The notes under the pieces: generated by a model
Seen by the model: only the letters and a program-made list of their open reading frames with translations
Database searches by the model: none
What the model was told of the DNA's origin: nothing
Shown here: positions 1-8,186 of the stretch, piece by piece
Numbering within the stretch: the first letter of the stretch is position 1
How the letters are laid out: each line of letters starts with the position of its first letter
NCBI RefSeq assembly: GCF_004343705.1
Contig: NZ_SKFH01000004.1
Span: forward strand, 124,001-188,000
DNA: 64,000 nt
Direction of reading: 5' to 3'
DNA from: Flaviaesturariibacter aridisoli
GTDB lineage: Bacteria > Bacteroidota > Bacteroidia > Chitinophagales > Chitinophagaceae
Translations under genes and position numbers: made by a program

Positions 1-2
1 GC

Positions 3-200
3 GACGACCTGCCCGACCTGCCCGCTCTGGCGGTGGCCGGCCTGCCTTGCTGCCCCGCCGACGCGGTGCCTGAAGTGCTGGCGGCCAGCCGCTACATCGC
101 CACACGCAAGGGTGGTGATGGCTGCGTGCGCGAAGTGATTGAGAAAGTGCTGCGCCAGAACGGACACTGGCACTACGAAGCCGGATTGACCTCCAAATAA
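3..200 (+). CDS. kdsC: 3-deoxy-D-manno-octulosonate 8-phosphate phosphatase, C-terminal part
   Basis: Only the last 65 residues are in the window; the 5' part lies upstream. The visible part begins DDLPDLPAL and continues through GLPCCPADA to GGDGCVREVIEKVL and a TAA stop. This is the C-terminal signature of KdsC-type HAD phosphatases, where the first Asp pair belongs to HAD motif IV and binds Mg2+. KdsC removes phosphate from KDO-8-phosphate in the cytoplasm, a step in making the KDO of lipopolysaccharide. The stop is 5 bases before the next start, so it probably heads an operon with the prenyltransferase and maf. Family assignment is firm; catalytic motif I cannot be checked here. Confidence 0.85.
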   Translation, partial: DDLPDLPALAVAGLPCCPADAVPEVLAASRYIATRKGGDGCVREVIEKVLRQNGHWHYEAGLTSK

Positions 201-205
201 ACTGC

Positions 206-1129
206 ATGAGATCCATCGCTGCGTTCTTCAAGCTGGTGCGCTGGCAAAACCTGCTCTTCATTGTGCTGACGCAGCTGCTTTTCTATTTCTGCGTCTTCGT
301 GCCGCTGTACAAGCCCACGGTGGCACCGGTGCGCCTCGCCTGGCTCATCCTCGCGTCGGTCTTTATTGCCGCTGCCGGTTACGTCATCAACGACTACTTC
401 GACCTCAACATCGACCAGGTCAACAAGCCGAACAAAAACGTGATCAACCGGATCATCCCGCGGCGCTGGGCCATCTTCTGGCACGGCTTCCTCAGCCTGC
501 TGGGACTCCTCGCTACCGTGTATGCCGTGGGCTTTCACAAAAGCTACCTGATCCTGGCCAACGCGGTGGTGATCGTGCTGCTTTGGTTTTATTCCACCTC
601 GCTCAAGAAAAAAATGCTGATCGGCAACATCCTCATCTCGGCACTCACGGCCTGGACGATCCTGATCCTCTTTTTTGCGCAGGTGTCGTTCCGTGCTGCC
701 TTCGGCGTGGTGCAGGATGCGGTCACGACCAAGTTCTTCCGCGTTGCGTTTCTCTATGCCGGTTTCGCCTTCGTGCTTTCGCTGATACGCGAGGCCGTAA
801 AAGACGTGGAAGATATGGAAGGCGACCGCCGCTACGGCTGCCGTACACTTCCCATCGTGTCGGGGCTGGTGGCCACCAAGGTATATACCACGGTTTGGAT
901 CGTGGTGCTGCTCGGTGCGCTCATCGTGCTGCAGTTGTACATACTGCAATTCCGCTGGTGGGCCGCGGTGATTTACTCCGTTTCCTGCGTGATTTTTCCC
1001 CTGATTATCCTGTTCTTTTCCCATCTCAAAGCCCGCAGCACTTCCGACTTTAGCAGCCTGAGCCGCCTGGCGAAATGGATCATGCTGGCGGGGATCGGAT
1101 CGATGCTGTTCTTCCGTCTGTATTTTTGA
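206..1129 (+). CDS. UbiA-family polyprenyl transferase
   Basis: A 307-residue integral membrane protein with about eight or nine hydrophobic helices. Both Asp-rich motifs of UbiA enzymes are present: NDYFDLNIDQ followed by NKP from residue 62, and DVEDMEGD at about 200-207. These bind Mg2+ and the prenyl diphosphate. UbiA enzymes transfer an isoprenoid chain to an aromatic or polar acceptor. In Bacteroidota such genes are often labelled geranylgeranylglycerol-phosphate geranylgeranyltransferase, but the acceptor cannot be read from sequence. It lies 5 bases after kdsC and 4 before maf, so the three are probably co-transcribed. It might instead act in menaquinone synthesis (MenA). Confidence 0.85.
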   Translation: MRSIAAFFKLVRWQNLLFIVLTQLLFYFCVFVPLYKPTVAPVRLAWLILASVFIAAAGYVINDYFDLNIDQVNKPNKNVINRIIPRRWAIFWHGFLSLLGLLATVYAVGFHKSYLILANAVVIVLLWFYSTSLKKKMLIGNILISALTAWTILILFFAQVSFRAAFGVVQDAVTTKFFRVAFLYAGFAFVLSLIREAVKDVEDMEGDRRYGCRTLPIVSGLVATKVYTTVWIVVLLGALIVLQLYILQFRWWAAVIYSVSCVIFPLIILFFSHLKARSTSDFSSLSRLAKWIMLAGIGSMLFFRLYF

Positions 1130-1133
1130 GCCC

Positions 1134-1694
1134 ATGACGGAACGCTACATCCTGGCCTCGCAAAGCCCCCGCCGCAAGCAGTTGCTGGAATGGGCCGAGA
1201 TCCCCTTCGACATCCGCGTGGCCAATACCGACGAAAGCTATCCCGCGGGTCTCACGCCCGGGCAGGTGGCCGAACACATCGCCCGCGAAAAGGCCGCCGC
1301 CGTGGCGCCGCTGGAGCCCGGGCGCACGGTGATCGCCGCCGACACCATCGTGGTGCTCGACGACGACATCATCGGCAAACCCGCCGGCCGCGACGAAGCC
1401 GTAGCCACGCTGCTGCGCCTCAGTGGGCGCACACACCGCGTAATCACGGCCGTGGCCCTGCGCCGCGACGGCAAAGAGATGCTGTTTCACGACGTGACCG
1501 AGGTGGAGTTTCACCCGCTGACCGGGGAAATGGCGACGTTCTATGTAGATAAGTACCAGCCTTACGACAAGGCCGGCGCCTATGCCATCCAGGAATGGAT
1601 CGGCGTGGTGGGCATCCGGTCAATCCGGGGCGACTTCTACAACGTGATGGGATTGCCGGTAAGCCGCGTGGTGCAGGCGCTCAGTTCGTTCTGA
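1134..1694 (+). CDS. maf: Maf-like nucleoside triphosphate pyrophosphatase
   Basis: A 186-residue protein of normal Maf length. The N-terminal SQSPRRKQLL is the family's phosphate-binding signature, followed by TDESYP, the acidic DTIVVLDDDIIGKP segment that carries the metal-binding Asp, and PYDKAGAYAIQE near the C-terminus. Maf proteins are house-cleaning enzymes that hydrolyse non-canonical or modified nucleoside triphosphates to monophosphates in the cytoplasm; some inhibit septum formation when overproduced. It starts 4 bases after the prenyltransferase stop. The DUF2851 gene follows 19 bases after its stop, so all four genes look like one transcription unit. Exact nucleotide preference is unknown. 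Confidence 0.9.
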   Translation: MTERYILASQSPRRKQLLEWAEIPFDIRVANTDESYPAGLTPGQVAEHIAREKAAAVAPLEPGRTVIAADTIVVLDDDIIGKPAGRDEAVATLLRLSGRTHRVITAVALRRDGKEMLFHDVTEVEFHPLTGEMATFYVDKYQPYDKAGAYAIQEWIGVVGIRSIRGDFYNVMGLPVSRVVQALSSF

Positions 1695-1713
1695 GCACCC
1701 AAGCACCCCACAT

Positions 1714-3000
1714 ATGACCGAACGACTCTTCCACTTCCTGTGGCAATTCGGCTACTTCAGCCACAACGAGCTGCGCAGCGCCGGCGGCGAGCTTATTCAG
1801 ATCGTTGACCGTGGCCGCTACAACAGCAACGAAGGCCCCGACTTCCTCGACGCCCGCATACGCATCGGCCCCGCGCTGTTGGCCGGCTCCGTGGAGCTGC
1901 ACCTGCGCACTTCCGATTGGGACCGCCACCGGCACAGCGGCGACCCCAATTACCGCAACGTGATTCTGCACGTAGTTTATGTGCACGATCGGCCAACCGA
2001 GGAGCGACACCTGCCCGTGCTCGAACTGCAGCCACACGTATCGACCATCCTGCTCGACCGCTACGCGGAGCTGCTGGCGCAGGAAGGATTCATTCCCTGC
2101 GAGAAAGAAGCGCTGCTGGTGCCCGACCTGCTGTGGACCTCCTGGAAAGACCGGCTGCTGGCCGAACGGATGCTCGAAAAAACCAGTCGCATCGCCGCCC
2201 TGCTGCAGGAGGCCCGCAATGATTGGGAGGAAGTATTCTGGTGGCTGCTGGCCCGCAATTTCGGGATGACGGTGAATACGGATGCCTTCGAAGCCGTTGC
2301 GCGGAGCCTGCAGTTGCCGCTGTTGTGGCGCCACCGGGGGAGCATTCACCAGCTGGAGGCACTGTTGTTGGGTCAGGCAAACCTGCTGCACGGCCGCTTC
2401 AGCGAAGACTACCCGCAACTGCTCCAGCGCGAGTATCGCTACCTGCAGAAGCTGCACCCGCTGCAACCGGTGCACCGGGCCGTGCACTTTCTGCGGATGC
2501 GGCCACCGGCCTTTCCCACGGTTCGCCTGGCGCAGCTGGCGGCCCTGTTGAAAGGGGAGGAGCACCTGTTTTCACGGGTGCTGGAAGCAAAAGAGCTGGC
2601 CGATGTACAGCAGCCGTTCGCCGTAACGGCCAATGATTACTGGCATTACCACTACCGTTTTGACGAAGAATCGGCCTATGCGCCCAAAAAAGTGGGCGCG
2701 GTGCTGCTTAACAGTTTGCTGACGAATACGCTGGCGCCGGTGGTCTTCGCCTACGGACACCTGCAGGCTCGCCCCGAGCTCAAAGAGCGGGCGCTGGGCT
2801 GGTTGCGCACCCTGCCGGCCGAGGACAATAAAGTGCTTCGCCGCTTTGCCGCTGCGGGCATCCGCGCCGAAGGCGCGGCCGACGGACAGGCGCTGCTCTA
2901 CCTCGAAAAGACGTATTGCCGGGAAAAGCGATGCCTTGATTGTGCGATCGGTTGTGCGTTACTGAAACGGGAATGGGCACCCATCGCCGGAAAGAAATAA
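1714..3000 (+). CDS. DUF2851 family protein
   Basis: A 428-residue soluble protein. Its opening (FLWQFGYF, then a GRYNSNEGPDFLDARI stretch and GSVELHLRTSDW) matches the DUF2851 family, which is common in Bacteroidota and has no established biochemical function. A cluster of cysteines near the end (CREKRCLDCAIGC) looks able to bind metal or form disulfides. There is no signal peptide, so it is likely cytoplasmic. It ends the kdsC-ubiA-maf transcription unit and converges on osmC, whose stop lies 17 bases beyond. The family call rests on remembered sequence features; no role is proposed. Confidence 0.8.
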   Translation: MTERLFHFLWQFGYFSHNELRSAGGELIQIVDRGRYNSNEGPDFLDARIRIGPALLAGSVELHLRTSDWDRHRHSGDPNYRNVILHVVYVHDRPTEERHLPVLELQPHVSTILLDRYAELLAQEGFIPCEKEALLVPDLLWTSWKDRLLAERMLEKTSRIAALLQEARNDWEEVFWWLLARNFGMTVNTDAFEAVARSLQLPLLWRHRGSIHQLEALLLGQANLLHGRFSEDYPQLLQREYRYLQKLHPLQPVHRAVHFLRMRPPAFPTVRLAQLAALLKGEEHLFSRVLEAKELADVQQPFAVTANDYWHYHYRFDEESAYAPKKVGAVLLNSLLTNTLAPVVFAYGHLQARPELKERALGWLRTLPAEDNKVLRRFAAAGIRAEGAADGQALLYLEKTYCREKRCLDCAIGCALLKREWAPIAGKK

Positions 3001-3017
3001 GACGACCGATCCAGCCA

Positions 3018-3431
3018 TCAGGACCAGGCGCCCCAATCCACCTGCACTTCGATGTCGGGGTGCAAGCTCTGGGCAACGGGGCAGGTGTTGCCGGTCTGGA
3101 TCAGGATGGCCTTCGACCGGGCGTCGAGGTCGCGGAGGGCATCGGGAATGTGAAAGGTGAGCCGGATGCCGCCAACGCGCCGGGGCTCCGCCTTCATGAT
3201 CTTCTCAGTGTCTACGGAAAGGCCATCCAGGTCGAATCCCATACTGCGGGCTTTGATGCCCATCACGGTGGCCATGCAGGTGGCGAGCGAGGTGGCGAGC
3301 AGGTCGGTGGGCGAGAAACGCTCGCCGAGACCGTTGTTGTCGACCGGTGCATCGGTCTCAAACGAAGAGCCCGATTGGAGGTGGGTACAAGTTGTGCGCA
3401 ATGCTCCATCGTAGCGAACCGTAGACGTCAT
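3018..3431 (-). CDS. OsmC family protein
   Basis: A 137-residue OsmC/Ohr-fold protein. FSPTDLLATSLATCMAT carries the first conserved Cys and TGNTCPVAQSL the second, the redox pair that reduces organic hydroperoxides in characterised Ohr/OsmC proteins. It is expected to be a cytoplasmic peroxide-detoxifying enzyme or relative. It is divergent from the exported protein starting at 3478, and the 46-base gap holds a palindromic TAAATTTA that could serve both genes. A second OsmC paralogue, of a different subgroup, lies at 32223-32630. Substrate is unknown. Confidence 0.88.
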   Translation of the reverse strand: MTSTVRYDGALRTTCTHLQSGSSFETDAPVDNNGLGERFSPTDLLATSLATCMATVMGIKARSMGFDLDGLSVDTEKIMKAEPRRVGGIRLTFHIPDALRDLDARSKAILIQTGNTCPVAQSLHPDIEVQVDWGAWS

Positions 3432-3453
3432 GGTTTTTTACTTGATTTGTGCA

Positions 3454-3461
3454 TAAATTTA
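3454..3461. promoter_or_regulatory. Palindromic TAAATTTA -7 element, possibly bidirectional
   Basis: TAAATTTA matches the Bacteroidota -7 consensus TAnnTTTG at 7 of 8 positions and is identical on both strands. It lies 16 bases before the plus-strand ATG at 3478 and 22 bases before the minus-strand osmC ATG. No clear -33 TTG at normal spacing was seen for either direction. Confidence 0.4.
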
Positions 3462-3477
3462 CGCTTACAACCGTTTG

Positions 3478-4281
3478 ATGCTCGTGAAAAAACTCATTCC
3501 CGTCCTTTGCCTGATCCTGCTCAGCGCCGGCGCTTTCGCGCAGAAAGAGCAGCGTAAAGAGAAACGCACCGAGAAGACCAAAAAGATCGACGCCCTCATC
3601 AGGCAGGAGGAGGAAGGCGTGCTGGTATACCGCAAGCAAACCGCCTTCGGTCTGCAGCTCCGCTCCAACGGGTACGGAGTCTTCCTGGAGATCGGTCGCC
3701 GCAAAACGCCGCGCTGGACGAACGTTTATGCCGCCGAGCTCACCGAGATCAAGCATGGTAAGGAAGAAAAAGGCAGCAATACCAACGGTACATTCAACAG
3801 CTCGTATATCTACGGGAAGATCAACAACTTTTACCAGTTCAAGCTGGGCTTTGGCCGCGAATACATCCTGGGCCAGAAAGGCAACAAGAACGGTGTGGCG
3901 GTGATTGCCTTCGGGCAGGGCGGCCTGTCGCTGGGCCTCCTGCGTCCCTATTACATCGATGTGCAGGAAGGCGCCGACAAGCGCGCCATCAAATACGAAA
4001 GCGCCGACAGCCTCAAGTTCCTCGGCCTCGGCCCGGCCACCATCCTCGGCTCGTCGGGTATCGGCAAGGGCTGGAACGAGCTCCAGGTGCGTCCGGGCGC
4101 CTACGTTAAAATGGGCCTCCGGTTCGATTTCAACCGCTATAACGAACGGATGCAGGCCGTCCAGATCGGCTTCAGCCTCGAAGGCTATGGCAAGGGCATC
4201 GAGCAACTCGTATACAACGACCCCAAGAAACTGTTCTTCCAGCTCCACCTGGCCTACGTGTTTGGAGGCAGGAAAGGCTAG
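3478..4281 (+). CDS. Exported hypothetical protein, probably outer-membrane associated
   Basis: A 267-residue protein with a clear signal peptide (MLVKKLIPVLCLILLSAGAFAQ; cleavage expected after AFA). The ATG at 3478 was chosen over the in-frame TTG at 3475. A very Lys/Arg/Glu-rich stretch follows (KEQRKEKRTEKTKK), then alternating hydrophobic and polar segments with many aromatic residues, and the last residues are LAYVFGGRKG. This fits a small periplasmic or outer-membrane beta protein. No family with known function was recognised. It is divergent from osmC, and a hairpin terminator follows at 4360-4392. Confidence 0.7.
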   Translation: MLVKKLIPVLCLILLSAGAFAQKEQRKEKRTEKTKKIDALIRQEEEGVLVYRKQTAFGLQLRSNGYGVFLEIGRRKTPRWTNVYAAELTEIKHGKEEKGSNTNGTFNSSYIYGKINNFYQFKLGFGREYILGQKGNKNGVAVIAFGQGGLSLGLLRPYYIDVQEGADKRAIKYESADSLKFLGLGPATILGSSGIGKGWNELQVRPGAYVKMGLRFDFNRYNERMQAVQIGFSLEGYGKGIEQLVYNDPKKLFFQLHLAYVFGGRKG

Positions 4282-4359
4282 GCCCCGCCCCGGTCCCCGA
4301 AGGGGGCAACCACAGGACGCCTCCGTACCATTTGCGGCCTCCATTCAAAGGACAGGTGA

Positions 4360-4392
4360 AAGCCCGGAACGCGATGCGATCCGGGCTTTTCT
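4360..4392 (+). terminator. Intrinsic terminator after the exported protein
   Basis: AAAGCCCGGA (4360-4369) pairs with TCCGGGCTTT (4381-4390) around an 11-base loop, followed by T and CTAAC. The stem is perfect over 10 bp with a modest U tract. It lies about 80 bases after the stop at 4281. Confidence 0.7.
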
Positions 4393-4478
4393 AACATAGG
4401 CAACTAAGAAAAGTCACCTTCCTGTAAAAATGTCCCGCCTACCTGCCCCCTTTGGGGCCAACCAAGCTAAAGCGAAGG

Positions 4479-4508
4479 TTGCGCGCAAAGCGCTGGGGCT
4501 TAACTTTG
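4479..4508 (+). promoter_or_regulatory. lipA promoter, TTG-N19-TAACTTTG
   Basis: TTG at 4479-4481 and TAACTTTG at 4501-4508 are separated by 19 bases, matching the Bacteroidota -33/-7 pattern (TTG, 17-23 bases, TAnnTTTG). The -7 element ends 5 bases before the ATG at 4514, so transcription should begin at or very near that ATG. Confidence 0.65.
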
Positions 4509-4513
4509 CACCC

Positions 4514-5446
4514 ATGTCGTGTAATTCGGTCAGTGATCAACCCGTGAAAAGAAACAAGCCCGACTGGCTGCGCGTGAAGCTGCCCATCGGCGAGAGCTAC
4601 AAGCATGTGCGCAGCCTCGTGGACACCCACAAGCTGCACACGATCTGCGAAAGCGGTAATTGTCCCAACATGGGCGAATGCTGGGGCGCCGGCACCGCCA
4701 CGTTCATGATCCTGGGCAACGTGTGCACCCGGAGCTGCGGCTTTTGCGCCGTGGCCACCGGCCGTCCCCCGGAGCTTGACTGGGATGAGCCTCAGCGCGT
4801 GGCCGAGGCCATACACCTGATGAAGGTGAAGCACGCCGTGATCACTTCGGTGGACCGCGACGAGCTCAAGGACGGCGGCTCCACGATCTGGTACAATACC
4901 ATCAAAGCCGTTAAATCGCTCAACCCCGGCACCACACTGGAGACCCTGATCCCCGACTTCAAAGGAAAAAAAGAAGACATCCAGCGCGTGATCGACGCGG
5001 CGCCGGAAGTGGTGTCGCACAATATTGAAACCGTGGAGCGCCTCACCCGGCAGGTGCGCATCCAGGCCAAGTACTGGCGCTCGATGGACGTCATCCGCAC
5101 CCTGAAAGAAGGTGGCATGCGCACCAAAAGCGGCATCATGCTCGGCCTCGGCGAAACGAAGGAAGAAGTGCTCCAGACGATGCAGAACCTCAAAGAAGCC
5201 GGTTGCGACGTAGTGACCATCGGCCAGTACCTGCAGCCCACCAAAAAGCACCTGCCCGTGCAGCGCTTCGTGCACCCCGACGAGTTTGCCGAGTACCGCT
5301 CCGCCGGCTACGAAATGGGCCTCGACTACGTGGAGAGCGGTCCCCTGGTACGCTCTTCTTACCACAGCGAACGGCACGTATTCCCAGGCCTTGGCCGGAA
5401 AGAGTGGGAGATGAGCAAGGCGAACGCGACGTTGGAAAGTTTATAG
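4514..5446 (+). CDS. lipA: Lipoyl synthase
   Basis: A radical SAM enzyme that inserts two sulfur atoms into protein-bound octanoyl groups, making lipoyl-H protein and 2-oxoacid dehydrogenase E2 subunits. Both cysteine sets are present: CESGNC...GEC from residue 45 (auxiliary 4Fe-4S cluster) and CTRSCGFC at 71-78 (radical SAM CxxxCxxC). The C-terminal RSSYHSE supplies the conserved serine. The reading frame is open back to 4430, but the promoter at 4479-4508 makes ATG 4514 or GTG 4544 the likely start; 4514 is used here (310 aa). The stop codon lies inside a heptamer repeat. It converges on the ROK gene. Confidence 0.95.
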   Translation: MSCNSVSDQPVKRNKPDWLRVKLPIGESYKHVRSLVDTHKLHTICESGNCPNMGECWGAGTATFMILGNVCTRSCGFCAVATGRPPELDWDEPQRVAEAIHLMKVKHAVITSVDRDELKDGGSTIWYNTIKAVKSLNPGTTLETLIPDFKGKKEDIQRVIDAAPEVVSHNIETVERLTRQVRIQAKYWRSMDVIRTLKEGGMRTKSGIMLGLGETKEEVLQTMQNLKEAGCDVVTIGQYLQPTKKHLPVQRFVHPDEFAEYRSAGYEMGLDYVESGPLVRSSYHSERHVFPGLGRKEWEMSKANATLESL

Positions 5447-5455
5447 TTTACAGGT
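5435..5455 (+). repeat. Heptamer repeat TnnAGTT overlapping the lipA stop codon
   Basis: Three consecutive 7-base units, GAAAGTT, TATAGTT and TACAGGT. The TAG stop of lipA lies within the second unit. The same family is found at the 3' ends of the ROK gene and the DinB gene, in the same orientation relative to each gene. Confidence 0.7.
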
Positions 5456-5473
5456 AAAGGAAAAAGTAGAATA

Positions 5474-5504
5474 AAAGAAGGCCGCTCCTAGAGCGGCCTT
5501 CTTT
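5474..5504. terminator. Bidirectional terminator between lipA and the ROK gene
   Basis: AAAGAAGGCCGCTC (5474-5487) pairs perfectly with GAGCGGCCTTCTTT (5491-5504) around loop CTA. The A/T arms give U tracts in both directions, as expected between convergent genes. Heptamer repeats in opposite orientation flank it. Confidence 0.9.
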
Positions 5505-5524
5505 ATTATGCGTTGGCGCCAGCC

Positions 5525-5559
5525 AACTGTAAACTGGAAACTATAAACTCCAAACTATT
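5525..5559 (-). repeat. Five TnnAGTT heptamers at the 3' end of the ROK gene
   Basis: On the plus strand the units read AACTGTA, AACTGGA, AACTATA, AACTCCA, AACTATT. In the sense of the ROK gene they are nnnAGTT units, and the TAG stop (5555-5557) lies in the first one. Confidence 0.75.
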
Positions 5560-6523
5560 CTTTGATCTCCCACACTAACGCCGATGCTCCCAAAATGGCG
5601 GCATCCGCTTCTTTGAGCTCGCTGAACACCAGCTTTACCTTGTCGCGGAAAATAGGCAGCAGGTTGGCCTCCATATGCTCGCGGGTAGGGTTCATCAGCA
5701 AGTCGCCGGCTTTGATGACGCCGCCAAAGAGGATGATGGCTTCCGGGGAGGAGAACATGACAAAGTTGGCCAGCGCTTCGCCGAGCACCTGGCCCGTAAA
5801 GCGGTAGGTTTCCAGGGCAATCGCATCGCCCTGCTGCGCCAGCTCGAACACTTTTTTCGAATCCAGCGTCTCGTCGTCGATGCCGCGCAGGGCGCTGCTT
5901 TCCGAAGACTGCTCCAGCAGTTCCTTTGCCGTCAGCACGATGCCGGTGGCGGAGCAATAGGTTTCCAGTGAGCCGCGTAGGCCGGTGCCCCAGTGCAGGC
6001 GGCCGCCGGGGCGGATGCAGGTATGTCCGAGCTCGCCGGCAAAGCCGTCGTGACCGAGAATGAGCTGGCCGTTGGCGACGATGCCGCTGCCCACGCCCGT
6101 GCCGAGGGTGATCATGATGAAATCTTTCATACCGCGCGCCGCGCCGTACATCATTTCGCCCACGGCCGCCGCATTGGCGTCGTTGGTGAGCAGGCACGGA
6201 AAGCCGAACTTGTCGGTCATCAACTTTGTCATCGGTATGATGCCCCGCCAGTGCAGGTTCGGGGCATACTCAATGGTGCCCTTGTAAAAGTTGCCGTTCG
6301 GAGCGCCAATGCCCATGCCCTTGATCACCTTGCCGTCGCCGACCTCGTCGATGATGGGCTGGAGGGTATCGTACAGCGCCTGGATAAAATCGTTGACGTC
6401 TTCATGGGCATCGGTACGCAGCTCGCCCTTTCGAACAATCTCGCCGCGGTGATTAACAAGGCCCCATTTCGTATTCGTGCCGCCGATGTCGACACCGATG
6501 GCTAGTTCGTGTGAAAGATCCAT
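5555..6523 (-). CDS. ROK family sugar kinase, probable glucokinase
   Basis: A 322-residue ROK protein. The phosphate-binding motif IGVDIGGTNTKWG is at residues 10-21 and the second glycine-rich motif (TLGTGVGSGIV) is in the middle. ROK kinases phosphorylate hexoses at C6 in the cytoplasm. The sugar permease 18 bases upstream in the same direction suggests glucose or a similar hexose. The usual zinc motif CxCGxxGCxE after GH is here GRLHWGTGLRGSLE, so three zinc cysteines appear to be missing. ATG 6523 was preferred to the in-frame TTG at 6535. N-acetylglucosamine or another hexose kinase is possible. Confidence 0.85.
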   Translation of the reverse strand: MDLSHELAIGVDIGGTNTKWGLVNHRGEIVRKGELRTDAHEDVNDFIQALYDTLQPIIDEVGDGKVIKGMGIGAPNGNFYKGTIEYAPNLHWRGIIPMTKLMTDKFGFPCLLTNDANAAAVGEMMYGAARGMKDFIMITLGTGVGSGIVANGQLILGHDGFAGELGHTCIRPGGRLHWGTGLRGSLETYCSATGIVLTAKELLEQSSESSALRGIDDETLDSKKVFELAQQGDAIALETYRFTGQVLGEALANFVMFSSPEAIILFGGVIKAGDLLMNPTREHMEANLLPIFRDKVKLVFSELKEADAAILGASALVWEIKE

Positions 6524-6541
6524 ATCGTGAAGCAAAAAAGT

Positions 6542-8047
6542 TTAGTGTCCGCCGGATTGGGTTACATCGTAGTCGATGCCCTGGCCTTTCAGAATGGCCT
6601 TGGCACGGACCGCATAGAAGGCAAGATACGCGAAGCAGGCTACGCCCACCAGATAAGATAGTTGGATGCCCAGGTGCTCGGAGCCTGCCAGCCAGCCCTG
6701 GAGGCCGGCTACGAGGCCGCCGCCCATGATCATCATGATCAGGAAGCTCGAACCTTTGTTGGTATGACGCCCCAGGCCGGCGATGGCCAGCGTGAAGATG
6801 CAGGGCCACAGCGTCGAGCAGAAAAGACCTACCGAGATAAAGGCATACACCGATACCATCCCGTCGGCCAGCATGCCGATGATGAGGGCGGTGATACCGA
6901 GCAGCGAGAAGATCAGCAGCTGCCGCGCGGGGTTACCGCGGCTCAAAAGGTCGCCGATGATGAGCGCGAGGATCACGACGGCATACACATAGAAAGGAGT
7001 GATGTCGTGGTTGGCGATCTTGTTGACCAACAGGAAAACGCCGAAGGCGAGGTAGGGCATGATAAAGCGGAGTATCGATTTGGCGCCGGCACCAACGCCG
7101 AAGGCGCCTACCGATGCCGTCCAGCGGCCCATCATGAGCGAGGCCCAGAACAGGGAAACAAAAGGCGCAATCCGCTCGGTGGGGAAGGGGCGTCCGTCGG
7201 TGCCGGCCACGTGCTGCTTCATGAACTCAGGCAGGTTGGAAGCGGTGGAAACTTCCACGCCTACATACAGGAAGATGGCCACCATGCCCAGTGCGAGCTG
7301 GCCGTAGCTGAGCGCGCTGCGGCGTCCCGAAAGCGCGGCCGGCTGTGCAATATCGGTGGGTGTAGCCACGCGGCTGTCCGCCAGGTCCACATCGCTTTTC
7401 GTTTCCGTATCGAGGTCGATCTTGTTGGGCACCGACGACACCTTAAAGATGATGGCCACCATAATGAACAGGGCACCGAGAATGAGGTACGGCGTTTTTA
7501 CCGCGCTGATGTCGGCCACGCCGGAAGAAGCCGTCACCGAACCGAAGATGGCGAAGCTCACCAGCAATGGGCCGATGGTGGTGCCGAAATTGTTGACGCC
7601 GCCCGCCATGCTGAGTCGCTGCGAACCGGTCCGTGGATCGCCCATAACGATGGCAAGCGGGTTGGCCGCCGTTTGCTGCAGCGAAAAGCCGAGACCTACA
7701 ATGAACAGGCCCGAGAGCATGAGGCCGAAGGAGGCGTTGTTGGCCGCCGGGTAAAAGAGGAGTGTGCCCAGCGCCGAGATCACCAGGCCGAGCGCAATGC
7801 CGTTCTTGTAACCGATGCGGTTGAGCAGGTCGCCGCCAAAGAGGCTGCTGACGCCGTTGTAAATCAGCGCCCCGACCGTGTAGGCCACGTAAAAAGCGAC
7901 CGCTACCAGCTGTGACTGTCCCTGCGTGAGGTTGAGCTTTTCTTTGAATACGGGAATGAGAATGTCGTTACTGGCAGCCACAAAGCCCCAGAAGAAGAAC
8001 ACGGAAACGAGCACGCCGAACTGAGACCATCGGGTTTGCTGATTCAT
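6542..8047 (-). CDS. FHS-family sugar MFS transporter (FucP/GluP type)
   Basis: A 501-residue, 12-helix major facilitator of the FHS subgroup (fucose, glucose and galactose proton symporters). The FFFWGFVAASNDILIP segment in the first helix and LQQTAANPLA in the fifth helix area are hallmarks of this subgroup. A hydrophilic insert of roughly 50 residues between helices 6 and 7 (around LDTETKSDVDLADSRV) is the central loop. It acts in the inner membrane. It is upstream of the ROK kinase on the same strand with an 18-base gap, so uptake and phosphorylation are probably co-expressed. It is divergent from glgA. The sugar is not defined by sequence. Confidence 0.88.
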   Translation of the reverse strand: MNQQTRWSQFGVLVSVFFFWGFVAASNDILIPVFKEKLNLTQGQSQLVAVAFYVAYTVGALIYNGVSSLFGGDLLNRIGYKNGIALGLVISALGTLLFYPAANNASFGLMLSGLFIVGLGFSLQQTAANPLAIVMGDPRTGSQRLSMAGGVNNFGTTIGPLLVSFAIFGSVTASSGVADISAVKTPYLILGALFIMVAIIFKVSSVPNKIDLDTETKSDVDLADSRVATPTDIAQPAALSGRRSALSYGQLALGMVAIFLYVGVEVSTASNLPEFMKQHVAGTDGRPFPTERIAPFVSLFWASLMMGRWTASVGAFGVGAGAKSILRFIMPYLAFGVFLLVNKIANHDITPFYVYAVVILALIIGDLLSRGNPARQLLIFSLLGITALIIGMLADGMVSVYAFISVGLFCSTLWPCIFTLAIAGLGRHTNKGSSFLIMMIMGGGLVAGLQGWLAGSEHLGIQLSYLVGVACFAYLAFYAVRAKAILKGQGIDYDVTQSGGH

Positions 8048-8186
8048 AAGATTGGTTTCGGTTTTTAAAGGGCTGAAAATAGGACTTATTTGCTTACGCG
8101 ATCCGAACGTGGGAACGTTGTTGAAAAACGGTTGTTCCTTCAGGTGGCACTTGTTTTTCCCCTAATTTCAAACCGCATTTGAAGCT

